Assembly: GCF_002234675.1 (NCBI RefSeq)
Contig: NC_019876.2
Span: forward strand, 26,271,750-26,335,749
DNA length: 64,000 nucleotides
Direction of reading: 5' to 3'
From: Oryzias latipes
Taxonomy: Eukaryota; Chordata; Actinopteri; Beloniformes; Adrianichthyidae
The stretch's first letter is position 1. Every line of letters starts with the position of its first letter. Below the pieces are notes generated by a model, which was not told where the DNA came from, ran no database searches, and worked only from the letters and a program-made list of their open reading frames with translations. The translations under genes were made by a program, and so were the position numbers. Positions 43,800-55,800 of the stretch are shown in pieces.

Positions 43800-45775
43800 A
43801 GCTGGTGGCACATAGAAAAGGATAGCAGTGTAGTGGGTGGGTGGGGGTGGAGCTGTGAGGGTGGAGCTGTGGTTCCGTCAGGATCTTTGGGCCACTTGGG
43901 CCTACGAGGCTCTGGCTGGGTGGTGGGCGGCTCCTGGCTCCATCCTTGGCCCGCGTCCCGGTGGCCTCAATGGCTGCTGTCCGGTACGGCTGATCGCGCC
44001 TGTCCTGTGGCCTTGGGGGTGGGGGGCCCGGGTTGGTGGGCTGTGTGGGTCCCTTTATTGGAGGTACTCCAGGGGTCTCCTGCCCCCTTTTTCCTGGTCT
44101 GGCCAATCGGGCTGGGGAGGATGTGGTTCCCCCAATGATAACATGGTTCACTTTGGCAGTGCATGTATCTCCACCCCCACCTGCACATTGTCACACTGCT
44201 CCCCCCTCTGCTTTATCCCCCCTCCTAACCCACAGTGTATTATTGATGGACAGATTCATTCCACTTATCCTGGTGTCAAATTCTCACTTTTGGATGTAAT
44301 GTTTGTCTTTCCAGCAGATCTAGCATAAATGTTACAAAGCTTAAAATCTTAACCGACTCAAATTAGCAGCTTTGCACTTGTATCCCCTCACTTTCTCCCC
44401 GTCTCTTTTTTCTGCTACCCCCCTCCCCCTCACACCTTTCCCCTCTCTATTTCCTCTGTGAAAAATGAAATTAAAATGTCATAAACCAATAAAATAAAAC
44501 AAAAGGGGTTTATACAAATATTCCCCCCTTCTGAAGATGCATAACCCCCTAATGCACATGTGTCAAACTCAAGGCCTGAGGGCCAAATGTGGCCCGCCAT
44601 GTCATTTTATGTGGCCCGCCAGTAGGGCTGTGATGATGACCTCATCACCTCACTTTTTTTTTGTTGAAAGTTCAACATATGATGCGTGATTGGAACTATA
44701 ATAAACACATTAAACACGTTCATCTTTGCTGATAATTTACTTTTTCTGCTAGTCCTGTGTTCAGACTTATTTACTGCGTTCTAATTAATCATTTCCATTT
44801 GTATTAATTTCCGTAACAAGCTCCGTGCGTTCTTAAGTGCGCGACACGGCCGCCCGCCGGAGGATTTTGTGTTTGGGGGGCTTTATTACTGTTCTCAGTC
44901 ACTCTGTAACACCAAACATGAACGCGCACTGTTAGATTTCAATGAATATCACTACATCTTTTGTTTGGGAACTATTTTGTGCAGTGCAAAGTTACGTGTC
45001 TGTATAAACAAAGGCGGAGCCTCCTGCCCCGCAGCCTTCATGGGTGTCAGGCTCACGGCTCCCAGAAAGGTGACAAACAAGTGTCTGCAGTCTGTTTATT
45101 ACTGGGCAATAAATAATATTCTGAGAAGATGTCTGTACCAGAGAGCACAGGTGAAGGCTCACCTGCAGCTAGAGAGCAGAAGAATCAACACGCACCCCCA
45201 ACACACGTGTGCGCGCTCCCTCCTACCAGTCCTACACACGTTAACCGCGACCCCTGGTGGTTCATCACCGCGGTGATAAAAAATCCGACACGTCACAGCT
45301 CTACCCGCGAGAGCATAAACGTTTTAATTTTTTAAAATAAAAATTAGTGTGTATTTATTCATATCTAGGGGGAATTGGACTTGAAATATCGGATTGGGCA
45401 ACTAAACATTAGGACTTAAACACTGTCCATATAACCTAACCTGACAGAATCAAATGCAAAAGGATTTATGCTAGAGTAACAAGCAAACATATGTTTCTAT
45501 GCAACTGTAATTGTCACTTTAAAAAGTTATAATAAATAAACAATGAGTTTTTTAACTTTAAGGAGTGATTACATTTATTTTTCATTACATTTAATCACAT
45601 GTATAAGTTATATCTGGCCCTTTGAGGACAGACACTATGCTGATGTGGCCCTCGGTGAAAATGGGTTTGACACCCCTGCCCTAATGTAACAGTGAATCCT
45701 GTCCAACACAAAAGGCCTTCAGCTCTCATCTATGATTAGTTGTTGGACAAAACAAGTTTAAAATATAAAAAAAGA
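43800..45775 (+). mobile_element. Tx1/L1-like LINE 3' end, copy 2, split by a hAT element
   Basis: G-rich region 43830-44130, then C-rich UTR and GGGGTTTATACAAAT, matching 55.15-55.35 kb. The tail GGCCTTCAGCTCTCAT resumes after the hAT at 45710 and ends at TTGGACAAAACAAGTTTAAA plus an A-rich tail, equivalent to 55410-55460. Overlapping ORFs at 43.83-44.33 kb are artefacts of G-rich sequence. Confidence 0.7.
44555..45678. mobile_element. Non-autonomous hAT (Charlie-like), 1124 bp, nested in LINE
   Basis: 8-bp target duplication ccctaatg at 44547-44554 and 45679-45686. The right end reversed is CAGGGGTGTCAAACCC; the left is CACATGTGTCAAACTC. GGCCAAATGTGGCCCGCC follows the left end, and TATCTGGCCC and GATGTGGCCCTCGG lie near the right end, as in fish Charlie-type hATs. 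No transposase. Confidence 0.85.
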
Positions 45776-46264
45776 AAAGGCTTTTCTTCCTGAACGTTTT
45801 GGTTTTGGCTCCTATAAGTCAGACACAGAGACACTAAACGAGGTCTTTCTACTTATTGCCTCCCTATCCTGAAAATCTCTGAGGTGAAACAAACACCATG
45901 TTTAAGACATTCACAGAGTTTTACACAACATCCCTCACTTCTTGTGAGTAGTGCACGCAGCAGAGGTGGATATCATCTCCAATGATGTCCAGGCTCTGCC
46001 GATCCAAGCCTACCGAATCACGGAAACTACGATGCATTTGGAAGATTTTTCTGTTTGAACTTGACTTGGTGAGCTTCTACTTTGGGAGTCGTTCTGTTCT
46101 TGTTCTTGGAGGATCAGTCCACCTTAAAGCTTCAGCTGCAGCCCAGGAAGGACTTCAGGTCATGATTCCAGCTGATTCAATGTTTTGAGGCTGTCCAATT
46201 CAGATCTCTGCTGCCCCCTGCTGGTCTCTAGCTGCTCAACTCAACAAATCATGTTCATTTGGCC

Positions 46265-46529
46265 ACAGCAAAAAAACATGTTTATTAAAAAAATACAAAC
46301 CACTTCTCTAAATGATACATATGGTCAAGACATCAATAAATACTCTGGAACAATCTGTCTTTCTTGTGGAAACCTCTTAACAAAAAACTTCACATTGTTC
46401 TGTACTTTTATTCATTATTAAACGTGTAAACAATCACAGTCAAACCTGGAACTGGGACACTGAGGGATCCGCTGGAAGGTGGTTTAAGTCTACGACATTC
46501 TTAAATACCTGAAATCCTCAAACTGGACC
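46265..46529 (-). other. snapc2: Probable 3' UTR of snapc2
   Basis: AATAAA on the minus strand at 46412-46407 and 46286-46281 lies 120-250 bp past the stop, giving a short 3' UTR. No other coding sequence follows. Confidence 0.45.
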
Positions 46530-46802
46530 TTAAAACCTTTCTCCGTCAGTATTTTCTGCTTTACGCACCAACAGACTGAGCGGCACCATGAAGGGGTTGA
46601 GGGGGGGGACAGTTTTGCACTGGTTAGAGTCCTGCGATTGGCTGGAGGAGCTCCCCGCTGGCGGCTGGACCTCCTCTGCCGCCGTCCCGCTGGAGGCCTC
46701 GTCCCTCTGCTCCCCTGTCTGACCGCCGCCGCCGTCCTTCAGTTCACTCAGCAGCTGTGTGGCGGCCACAGAGTCGGCCGACGCCGTCAGACACGAATAC
46801 AT
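46530..46802 (-). CDS. snapc2: snapc2 coding exon 6: C terminus and stop
   Basis: The acceptor gtttcag|ATGTAT opens 90 codons, MYSCLTASADSVAATQLLSE, then a Gly/Ser/Gln-rich spacer and the conserved PPLNPFMVPLSLLVRK block before the stop. Although it begins with ATG, this is an internal Met, since the upstream exons splice into it in phase 0. Confidence 0.85.
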   Translation of the reverse strand: MYSCLTASADSVAATQLLSELKDGGGGQTGEQRDEASSGTAAEEVQPPAGSSSSQSQDSNQCKTVPPLNPFMVPLSLLVRKAENTDGERF

Positions 46803-49800
46803 CTGAAACACATCAGCGCACAACGGCAAAAAAGAAATATCAGGATTTCAAAGCCTGTAAGATGTTCAAACTTTCAGAAAGAAGGGTTTTATAGTTTTAT
46901 GCTATCGTTTGATTTCCACAAAGAAGCAAACTGCTGCAAAGGTAAAGAAATGTCTTTGATCTTTGTCTGGTTAAGACTTTCTCTACACTTTTGATCCATT
47001 TCTGTTTCATCCAAATGCAGTCCGCTGGTGAAAAGCAGCAGTGGCGCCACCACCTGGCCACCCCACGGCCGCCCCACCAGCCACTATAAACTGTGGTAGC
47101 ATCAGTTGTGCATTTCATCCCAAATGCACAGCCTGCAGGCGGCAAGTCGCCACCCACACCCCCTCCCCTTCCTGCTGCCTTTGCGTGCGCAGACATTAAA
47201 AGACGAGCTGCTGGATGCAGAACACGAATAAGACGGTGAGGCGGATCTTCCTTCGGGGTTCACTTCTGCGTTCGAATCCTCAGAGCGGGTTAAACAACAG
47301 AACCAGGAACTTTTTTTAAATTACTTTTGCCTTAACTTCAAAACATCGACCGACCGACCGCTCCACACCCTCACACGCGCTGCCCCCCTCCCTTCTTGCA
47401 TTGCGCGAGCACTGGTTTCAGCACACACAATCACACATCCCAAAACACTACATTTCTTTTCATACCTGTTAAATATTTTCCGTGGTGTTTGAACAATCTG
47501 TTTACTGTACTTTAGATCACCTGATCTGTATTTTGCACAAATACTTGGTGCAAACACACCACAGCACCAGCAGTGGTGTGTTTTTATTAATATGTAAATA
47601 AGGATGTGCCCCGTCACACACGCCTCTCATTTCACGGCACTATTGGTTGCTGTGTTACCGCAGCATTTTGATGTGTGTTTGACCCGTTCCCACAGAGTTG
47701 CCTAAAGTCATTCGTTGATGCTTGTGTATGTCAATTTTCAGAGAATGAAGAGAAAGTCTGCATATATTCATATTTTAAGAAGAAAAGTACAGCAGAAGGA
47801 GCAAAAGAGATGATAGGGGAGCAGCAGAGGAATAGTGAGGATGAGGAAGATGAGACAGAGCAACATGATCCACAGCCAGCATGAATGACAGAAGATAATG
47901 AGGAAGACAAAGATCAGACGGCATCAGACAGTCGGCATCAGTGGTCAGAGAAAAAAGGCAGAACTCAGCTAAAGGTCCTCCACCTGTTCCTGGACCAACA
48001 GGTGAAGCTAGAATTATGTTGTCCTAATAGTAAAACTGTTTTGCCTGAATGGAAATGTCTACAGATGTAATGAATAAGGGTATTATTGTTATTTTTATTT
48101 TCGAACTGATTTCACTTTTTGTTCATTATAGATTTCTCCCAGTCAAGAGCCGAACACCCAAAGCAGACACACCGAAGCATTCAAGATAAACACAATAAAT
48201 AAAAATATATCAGTAGTAGTATCTACTAATGATATATACTAGTATCTATAGCAGTATCTGCTATAAGTTAATGTTCTACAAAATATCAGTAGGTATTTAA
48301 CTTTCTGTTAGTTTTCTAAGGGCAGTTTTACTACGTTTAGTAGAATGAATTTTAAAGAATATAGCTCAGGGTTTTTGTGTGCCACCCCAAGATTTTTAAA
48401 GTGGCCCCCCTACCGGACACCCCCATGAGGCGCCACTGAAAAGCAGCCAGACTCATTCTTTCTACCTGAAACATCTGTCAGTGTACATAGAAATGTGGAG
48501 ATAGATGAGGAACTCCATCTAACACTTTTAGGCTGCAATTCTGCTTAATAATTTACCGAGGATAAAATAGGATTTCCTAGTTTTCTAAAAAATGTCTTTA
48601 TACTGTTAAAGTTCCACCTACTGGTCTACTTTCAAGGCGTTCCAAGTGTTTTTTTTAATTCTGATGACGCCGTTTTTTTGGAGCCAAGGTACTTTATATC
48701 CTTGACAAAAATCCTGCAGCACTCCAGCATCCAAAGATGTGAAAAAAAAGGAGACTCCATAGTCTTTATTGATGTACAGTCCCTCCAAGATCTCACGTGC
48801 ACTTTTTGTAATAATCAAGGCAGAAAAAAAGCAGGATGTTGCAGCGGTTTTTCCTAAAAGTTGTAAAAAAGAAAAAGTTGTGATCATTTTCAACAATAAT
48901 TTTCAGCTACATTAATTGAAAATGTGTTGTTTTTCCTTCCAGTTTATTAACAAGCCATTTTATGTATGTTCACAAAAACCAAATGAGAACAATAATATGT
49001 TCTTTCTAAACAGTGATTTATTTTCTATATGATCACAACATGCGTGATAAATGTTACACAAAAAAGACCAACATTTAATGCATGTTTGGGTTCAACTACA
49101 CAAAAAGTGAACACAATGAAGTTTTATTAGTTTTTCTTTTGTCTTAATCACAAATGTAACTTTACTAAAAATGTTTTATTTCTTTTTGGGTGAAGAAGTT
49201 GTTTCAATTTAGTTTAAATATGTCTGTTGGCCACTTAGCCTTTAGGCCCGTACACACCGGGACGAATATTCGCCAGGCGTTATTCGCCAGCGTTTTTCGC
49301 CACGTCTTTTGTGTTCACACCCAGGCGATTTTCGCTGACGGTGAGCCGAGCGAACATGCAATTTCATTCCCTGACATTAGATGGCGCTTAATGTAAACAG
49401 AAATACTCCTGTACACAAGGTGGCGCTGCGCAACTTTACGCTTCTTAAAGTCGCTTTTCACTCAGAAGAAGAGAGCAAGTATTTACGCGCTTGTCAGAAT
49501 CATACAAAGAAAACATGAATATTTCAAGCATCAGTAGCTCCAACTGGTGCTTGGTAAGGGGATATTTTAGAATGTCCGTCATTATTTCTTAGCGGCAGTG
49601 TAGACGCTACTTGGCGTCTAACTTCTTCGCTGGTATGTGTGCTCAGCAAGGCAGTTTTGTGTTTGAGCGCCCCAAGTTGTGTTTTACTGTAACTTCAGAA
49701 GCTCCAGGCACGTGTGCAAAAGCGCCATTCTCATTGGTCGAATAGATTTCGACGCGACGCGTCGAAAAAAAAAAAACGAACCCGAGGCGGGTTTTTTTCT

Positions 49801-52800
49801 CGACGCTTTGGCGCGTGGCGTTTTTTCGCCTCGGTGTGCACACTCTCGTTGGTGCCCTTTGTTTAGTCACGAGGCGTTAAACGTCGGCGAAAATCGCCGG
49901 CGAAATTCGTCCCGGTGTGAACGGGCCTATAATCCTGTTTCTTTTATTTTGTTATTGCTTATATTTAAGCTTAATGCTTCAGATTTTTCAAAAAATTAGG
50001 CTGAATTTCTCCTTGATTACAGATAATAGCATTCATTGTGCTCTATGACACCTAACAGAGTAGCGTCATTGTAGAGATGCTGTCACTTTAACCCAATGCA
50101 TCATGGGAGATGTAGTGCCAAAATCCGCTGAACGCAGACAGACTCTCTTCTCTGAGCTTCATTGTTTTGTTCACTTGTTCCACGGTCTGACACCGGATTC
50201 TGTGGAAAATTACACCGCTAAAGACGAGCTTTTTTGTTAGAACTGAGAGACTTTATGAGCAGATTTAGAACAAGGAAGTGAAGACTTTAACCACTTCTGA
50301 TTGGTCAGAAGTGGTTAAACAGACTGATGACGTGTGATTAAGCCTTCAATGATTGGTGGAGACAGTTAAAGGGGCGGGACTTTTCCAAAAACAGAGCTTA
50401 AGCTGCAGCTGAATCGCAAGACAGTCATTCTGGTTTATTGTAACAATAAACAATAAACCTGCAAGAATTAGTCTAAAAACTTTAAAATCTGCAAAAAGCT
50501 GTGGAGGATTAGAATTACCTAACTTCCACAATTACTTTCTTGCAAATAGATTACAATACATCTTAAAATGGTTAAAAAATAATCCAGAAACCAACTCATG
50601 GTTAGACTTGGAACAGGCGTTATGTGGAAAGATCAACCTGTCAGATCTTCCATTTATTAGTCAAATAGTTAAAAAACAGGATTGTTTCAAAAGTATTAAT
50701 ATAAATGCCACTTTAACAGCCTGGTGGGAATTTCTCAAAATATCAAAATCATCAATTCAACCGTGCAAAATGACACCCATCTGGAACAACCCAGACATCC
50801 TCATAAACAAAAAAATTATCCACTTCCCAGCTTGGCAAGCAGGGGGCATAAAACAACTAGAGCACATAATTATTGATAGAAGATTCATAACTCCCCAGGA
50901 ACTTCAAGACAAACATGGAATATATAACTTCTTGGAATATCAGCAACTTAAATCAATTATTACTAAAAAGTTTAAATACAGAGACAACGATTTAAAGCAG
51001 GGGTCGGGAACCTATGGCTCGCGAGCCATATATGGCTCTTTTGATGGTCACATGTGGCTCGCAGACAAATCTTTAATTATAGTTTTTTTTTTCATTAGAC
51101 CAGTCCTTCTCGGGCGCGATGCGATGCCAGAGGCGCGCAGTAGTAGCAGTGCTTAGAGAGAGAAATCTGCGCCAGCGCTATCAGTTACTATTATCTATTA
51201 TTTCACAGAGTTTGTACCACCTGGAAACCTGTGAATTGACGTGCCTAAAACTGCACGCTCCCGTCTCTGAGAAAGAGCGCGCAGATGCGGGGACGGGATG
51301 TGTGAGGGAGAAAGCAGAGGGTGGGGCTGAGGGGTTGTGGGGACAGGCAGCAGGTGAATCGCGCAGGGATTGTAAAAACGTAAAACCCGCTGCCCGTCAC
51401 TCACTGCAGCGTGTGAGTGTGTGTTTGACTCCCCGTCTGCATGTGATCAGTCTTTGTCACATCTACAGAACATTCAGACCTACGATCACGTTTAAAGTCT
51501 CAACGCCTGAACGAAGCAGAGAAACTCACCACGTATCAACCAGACTAGACCATCAGCAGAACTACCACGAGAAATACTCATCATTTATTAGCAACAGCAT
51601 AACAATGTTATTAAAAAGAATCCACAGACTTATTGTACTTTAAAAGTGTTGAAATTAAATCAAATGCACACATTCATTTGTATATTTAGTTTTAAACAAA
51701 TTGTCGCGGACTGAGTTGGATGGCTGTTGGGCCGCGTTAAAAGTTCTGGAGTTCATGGAATGCATCAAGCAGAGATCTGATTGGCTCTCAGTTCTGTCGC
51801 TCAGCCTGTTGTTAGGTAGTTTGGACCAATGGGGTTCAGCTATGGGCCGAATAAGGGAAATGGGAGGGCTGCAGCGGGAGCAGGGGAATATAAAGTTGGG
51901 AGAAGCGCTCTCGTGTCGGCGGGAGAGATTTAGGAGTTGCTGAATTAATTGAACGGCGTTTGTTGCGGTCTGCAGTAATCGGAATAAAGAACTTTAAAAG
52001 AGGTTAAGTCTCCGTGCCTCAGTGTGGGGAAGGGACACTACATTATTGTATGGCTCTTTCGAAATTACATTTCAAAATATGTGGCATTTATGGCTCTCTT
52101 GGCCAAAAAGGTTCCCGACCCCTGATTTAAAGCTACCAGATGTAGTTACCACTCTGATTAATTTCTCAATGAATAAAACTCTCTCCAAAATATACAAACT
52201 TTTATGTAATTTAGATAACAATATTTCACTTCCGACAACAAAATGGGATGCGGATTTGAACATCAGCACAGATGAAAGTTTTTGGTCAGAACTTTGTCTA
52301 AACACCTTTAAAATGACAAAAAGTCCAAATCTGCAGCTAATCCATTTCAAAACTCTTCACAGAATTTACTACACTGGACAGAGGATGTTCAAGATGGGTC
52401 TCAGTAACTCAGACATTTGTCAGCACTGTGACAGTAATCTACCCGACAATTACATGCATGCACTATGGTTCTGCACGCCTGTCCAGGCTCTCTGGCAGCA
52501 GGTATGTGCCGATCTATCAGTCTGGCTTAAGGTTTCAATCACAGCTTCACCGTCACTTTGTGTGCTTGGTGACATGAGTGCCATCGATGTAGAAGGAGGA
52601 TTAGGCTCTATCATTTTCATAACTCTTTGCATTGCTAAAAAAACTATTTTAATAAATTGGAAAAGCAAAAAATATATAAATATAAGTCAACACAGAAATC
52701 TGCTGCTTGATCATATCAGCTTGGAAAAAATGTCAGCCCAAAGTTCAAGTAACTTTGCAAGAATTCAGTCTCTCTGGTCTCCCATAGCTAACTCCATGAC

Positions 52801-55800
52801 TTAGGGGGTGGGGGGGGCATGGTCGTCGCTGCTCCTTGCCCTTCTGCCGTGGGCCGGGGTGGGGGTCGGGGCCTCCGGTGCCTGGCCGGGGGTGGTGGGG
52901 GCTCCGTTGGTCGGGGGGTCGGGTCCGGCGCCTGGGTGGGGCGGCCTGGGGCGCTGCGTGGTCCTCTGGGCTTGGGTGTGGGGGTGCGTGGTGGGGGGGT
53001 GGGGTGGTGGTCTGGCTTGGCTTGGGGGGGTGGTCCCTTTGCCTGTGCTGGGGGGGGTTGGCGGGGGGCGCTGCTCGGGGGGGGGGCCCAGTGGCGCTGG
53101 ATGGGCTTCCCGTCTACACCTGGGGCTGGGATCGGCCCTTCCCTGGCTCTGGGGCGGGACGGGACAACCCTCTTGGGGCCCCCGGTCGCTCTGGGTGTCA
53201 TCCGCTTCGGCTGCGGGGTCTGGGGGTGGGGTGGGGTGGGGGTCTTGTCGGCCCTGTCCTGTGGGGGGGCATTCTGGGGGAGGGGGAGGGGGCCACTATT
53301 GGTACGGGGCAGGGGGGGTTGACGGGTCGGGGTCTCCGCTGAGGCCATCGGCGGTTTCCCCGGCCGGTTGGCTGCCTCGGTCCCGTCGAGGCCTGACCAT
53401 AGCTCTTCTAGGGCCGGCGTTTGGGGGTTGGGGCCTGGGCTTGCTCCGGGGGGGGGGGGGGGGGGGGGCTTTCTGGCTCCCCTCTCTCTGTGTGGGGGTG
53501 GTGGTGCTGGGCCTGGGGTGTCTGCGCCTCCGGGGGTGGGGCCCCGGGGCTGGGTGGGCCTGGCCCCCTTGCTGGGGGGGGGGGGGGGGGGGGGACGGCT
53601 GTTTGACCACCGGGGGACAGTCTATCATCTGTCCCCAACTTACCCCCTTCCTCATATAACCTCATAAAAGGGTGAGGGGGTGGGGGGCTTAGCCTGCGAT
53701 GAGCCTTGGGGGGGGGGGGGGGGGTTTACTAGGCAGTGGCCCCCCTCCTGTGGTTGCCGTATGGAGTGGGCCCCCCCTCTTTCGGTTTTATTTGCACCTT
53801 AGACATGTAGGGCCCTTGGTAGGGGGGGTGCTTGGACATCACTGCCAGCAAGCAGCGGATGTCCTCCTAGCACCCTACCCGCCAATTTTAACCGCACCTT
53901 AGACATTTAGGGCCCCTTGGTGGGGAGGGTGAGGGGACGTCACTGTGAGTAATCAGGAGATGTCCCCTTAGTGCCCTACCCGCCAATTTTAACCGCACCC
54001 CCCTTAGTACACACACCCCTCCCCCTCAATATATACATCCCAACATAAACACACACACATGCACACACACACTCTCTCAAACACAAATACACGCACACAC
54101 ATTTTGCAAGGAAGGTGGGACCTAGGACCATCTGTCCCCTGCCTCTTCCCTGGTGGGGGGTACGGGCCCCTTTGCAACGGCGGCTGTGTCCCCGGGGTGC
54201 CGGCTTCCTGGGCCCGGCGGTGCTCTCTCCGCGCGGTGGGGGGGTTCACATTACATCTGAGCCGGGGGTGTTCGTGTCCCTGGGGGGTGGGTTCTGGTCC
54301 TTGCTCCTGAGTGCTGGGCCCCGCCAAATTTCCAACTGTGGCCGAGCCTGGTCGGGCCATATTTACAACACCCCTTGTGGGCCCTCTTTTTTCCCCGGGG
54401 TTCCCCCCTCCTGGGCGGGGGCGGCGGGCCCCTGCCTCGCTCCTCCCTGGACCAACCGTGGGCCGGGCGGATGGCTGCCTGGAGTGCGGAGTGGGTCTCC
54501 CTTGGGGGGTCCTGGCTCGTACCTGGGGTTGGGGCGGGGGGATGCCCGGAACTCCTGGGTGGTGGTGGGGTGCTCGTCTGGGGCTGTGGGCGTCCTTCTC
54601 CGGTGGGGCCCTGCGTTGGGTTCTCCCGGCGCGGCGGGGGGCTGCTCTCCTGGTTGGGCTGGGGCGGCGCCCTCTTTCCCTCCGTGCCTCCCTGCTCTCT
54701 GGCTCTGGGGGCCTTGCGGCGGCCCTGCTGGCCCTGGCCTGGGTGGCGGGCTTGGTCGCCCGGGCGGCGGTTGTTCCCTGCCGGTTCCCGTGTGGCGTTG
54801 GGGGGATTCCGGCTGCCGCTGCTGGTGCGGTGGGGGTCTTGGGGTGGGGATGGCTGGGCACTCTCCCTCCTTCTTTTCACGTTCCACCATCCATTTTAGA
54901 AGAACATAAAACCTCACCTGAGCACAGGTGTTAGCTCAACAGACTGAATGACTGAAATATTTCACACTAGTTGGTTTTAAGGCATAAGTATGCGTGTGAA
55001 CACTATCTGTTTTGTGTACATGTCGACAGGTGGACATTTTTGCAACTAACAGGTGTGTTTATAACATTTGAGTGTGTGTGTGTGGACAGGCTCCGCCCTT
55101 TTTTTTTTTTTTTTTTTACATTTAAACCTTACCATAATGATTAACAACCAGTAAACTTGTTGCTTTATGCTGCTTCATGGTCTTATCCCCCTTCCCCTCC
55201 TATTATCACCCCCTACCCCCCCTCTCTCTAACGTCCCTCTCTCTTCTTCCCCTCTTTCCTTTTCCGTCCGGTCCAACACCAAAGATTTTCAGACATGTTT
55301 GAAATTAATAAAGTTTGGCCTCAATTACAAAAGGGGTTTATTCAGACATACCTTTGGTTTGTCTGAAGATTAATAACCCCTCTTGTTAAAGTAAAATATG
55401 TCCAACCCAAGAGGCCCTCAGCTCTCATCTGACTGCCCAGCTGTTGGACAGGACAAGTTAAAAAAAAAAAAAAAAAAAAGAAAAGAAAAAAAAAAAAGAC
55501 CGTCATTCTGATCAAAATGTCTTTAATAGAATCAAATAAACACAAAGAAACGGTCTTTTATGATCTTTCATATTCCTAACTACTCAGTGTTTTATCAGGG
55601 CCTGTTTGGATGAACACAGAGCTGATTTCCTGGAGATGGAAAATGTTTTTAGATCAGTGACGCGGCACACCGGTTGAAAAGCACTGCTCTGGCTAACCAG
55701 GTTCCTGCAGCTTAATGCTTAACACTTTGAATGCTGGGATCTCATGTCACTGACGGTACCTTCATCATGTGGTTGTGGAGGCCATTGCAGTCCAGCAGAG

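Larger units (their letters stand above)
52805..55458 (+). mobile_element. G-rich 3' region of the LINE
   Basis: 2.65 kb after the ORF2 stop. 52805-54870 is strongly G-skewed with many G runs of 3 or more; 55150-55350 is C/T-rich and ends in the shared tail. All long ORFs in this region overlap each other on both strands, which is a composition effect. L1-family 3' UTRs are known to carry G-rich tracts; this one is unusually long. Confidence 0.75.
50433..55495 (+). mobile_element. 5'-truncated Tx1/L1-like LINE insertion with target-site duplication
   Basis: Flanked by aagacagtcattctg (50418-50432) and aagaccgtcattctg (55496-55510), a 15-bp duplication with one mismatch, and ending in A-rich sequence (55460-55495). 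It contains the C-terminal ORF2 part (50462-52804, split by a hAT) and a 2.7-kb G-rich 3' region. The 5' half, with endonuclease and RT core, is absent. Confidence 0.85.
46803..55759 (-). other. snapc2: snapc2 intron 5, expanded by transposons
   Basis: 8957 bp between exon 5 (donor ATGAAG|gtaccg) and exon 6 (acceptor gtttcag). At least 7.1 kb is identifiable transposon: hAT 47039-48438, TIR element 49243-49929, LINE 50433-55495 with a nested hAT. The LINE is antisense to snapc2. Confidence 0.8.

Noticed and set aside
43833..44328. 101- and 163-codon ORFs in a G-rich stretch
   Set aside because: Shared LINE 3' sequence also present at 24.9 and 54 kb; frames are not conserved between copies.
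50608..51156. 182-codon ORF as a host gene
   Set aside because: The first part is Tx1/L1-like ORF2 and the last part is read-through into a hAT insertion.
51119..51643. 174-codon plus ORF
   Set aside because: It lies wholly inside the nested hAT element and has no transposase features.
52808..54934. Many long overlapping ORFs (up to 285 codons) on both strands
   Set aside because: The region is extremely G-rich, so stops are rare in all frames; residue content is Gly/Trp/Pro on one strand and Pro/Arg on the other, and it lies in a LINE 3' region.
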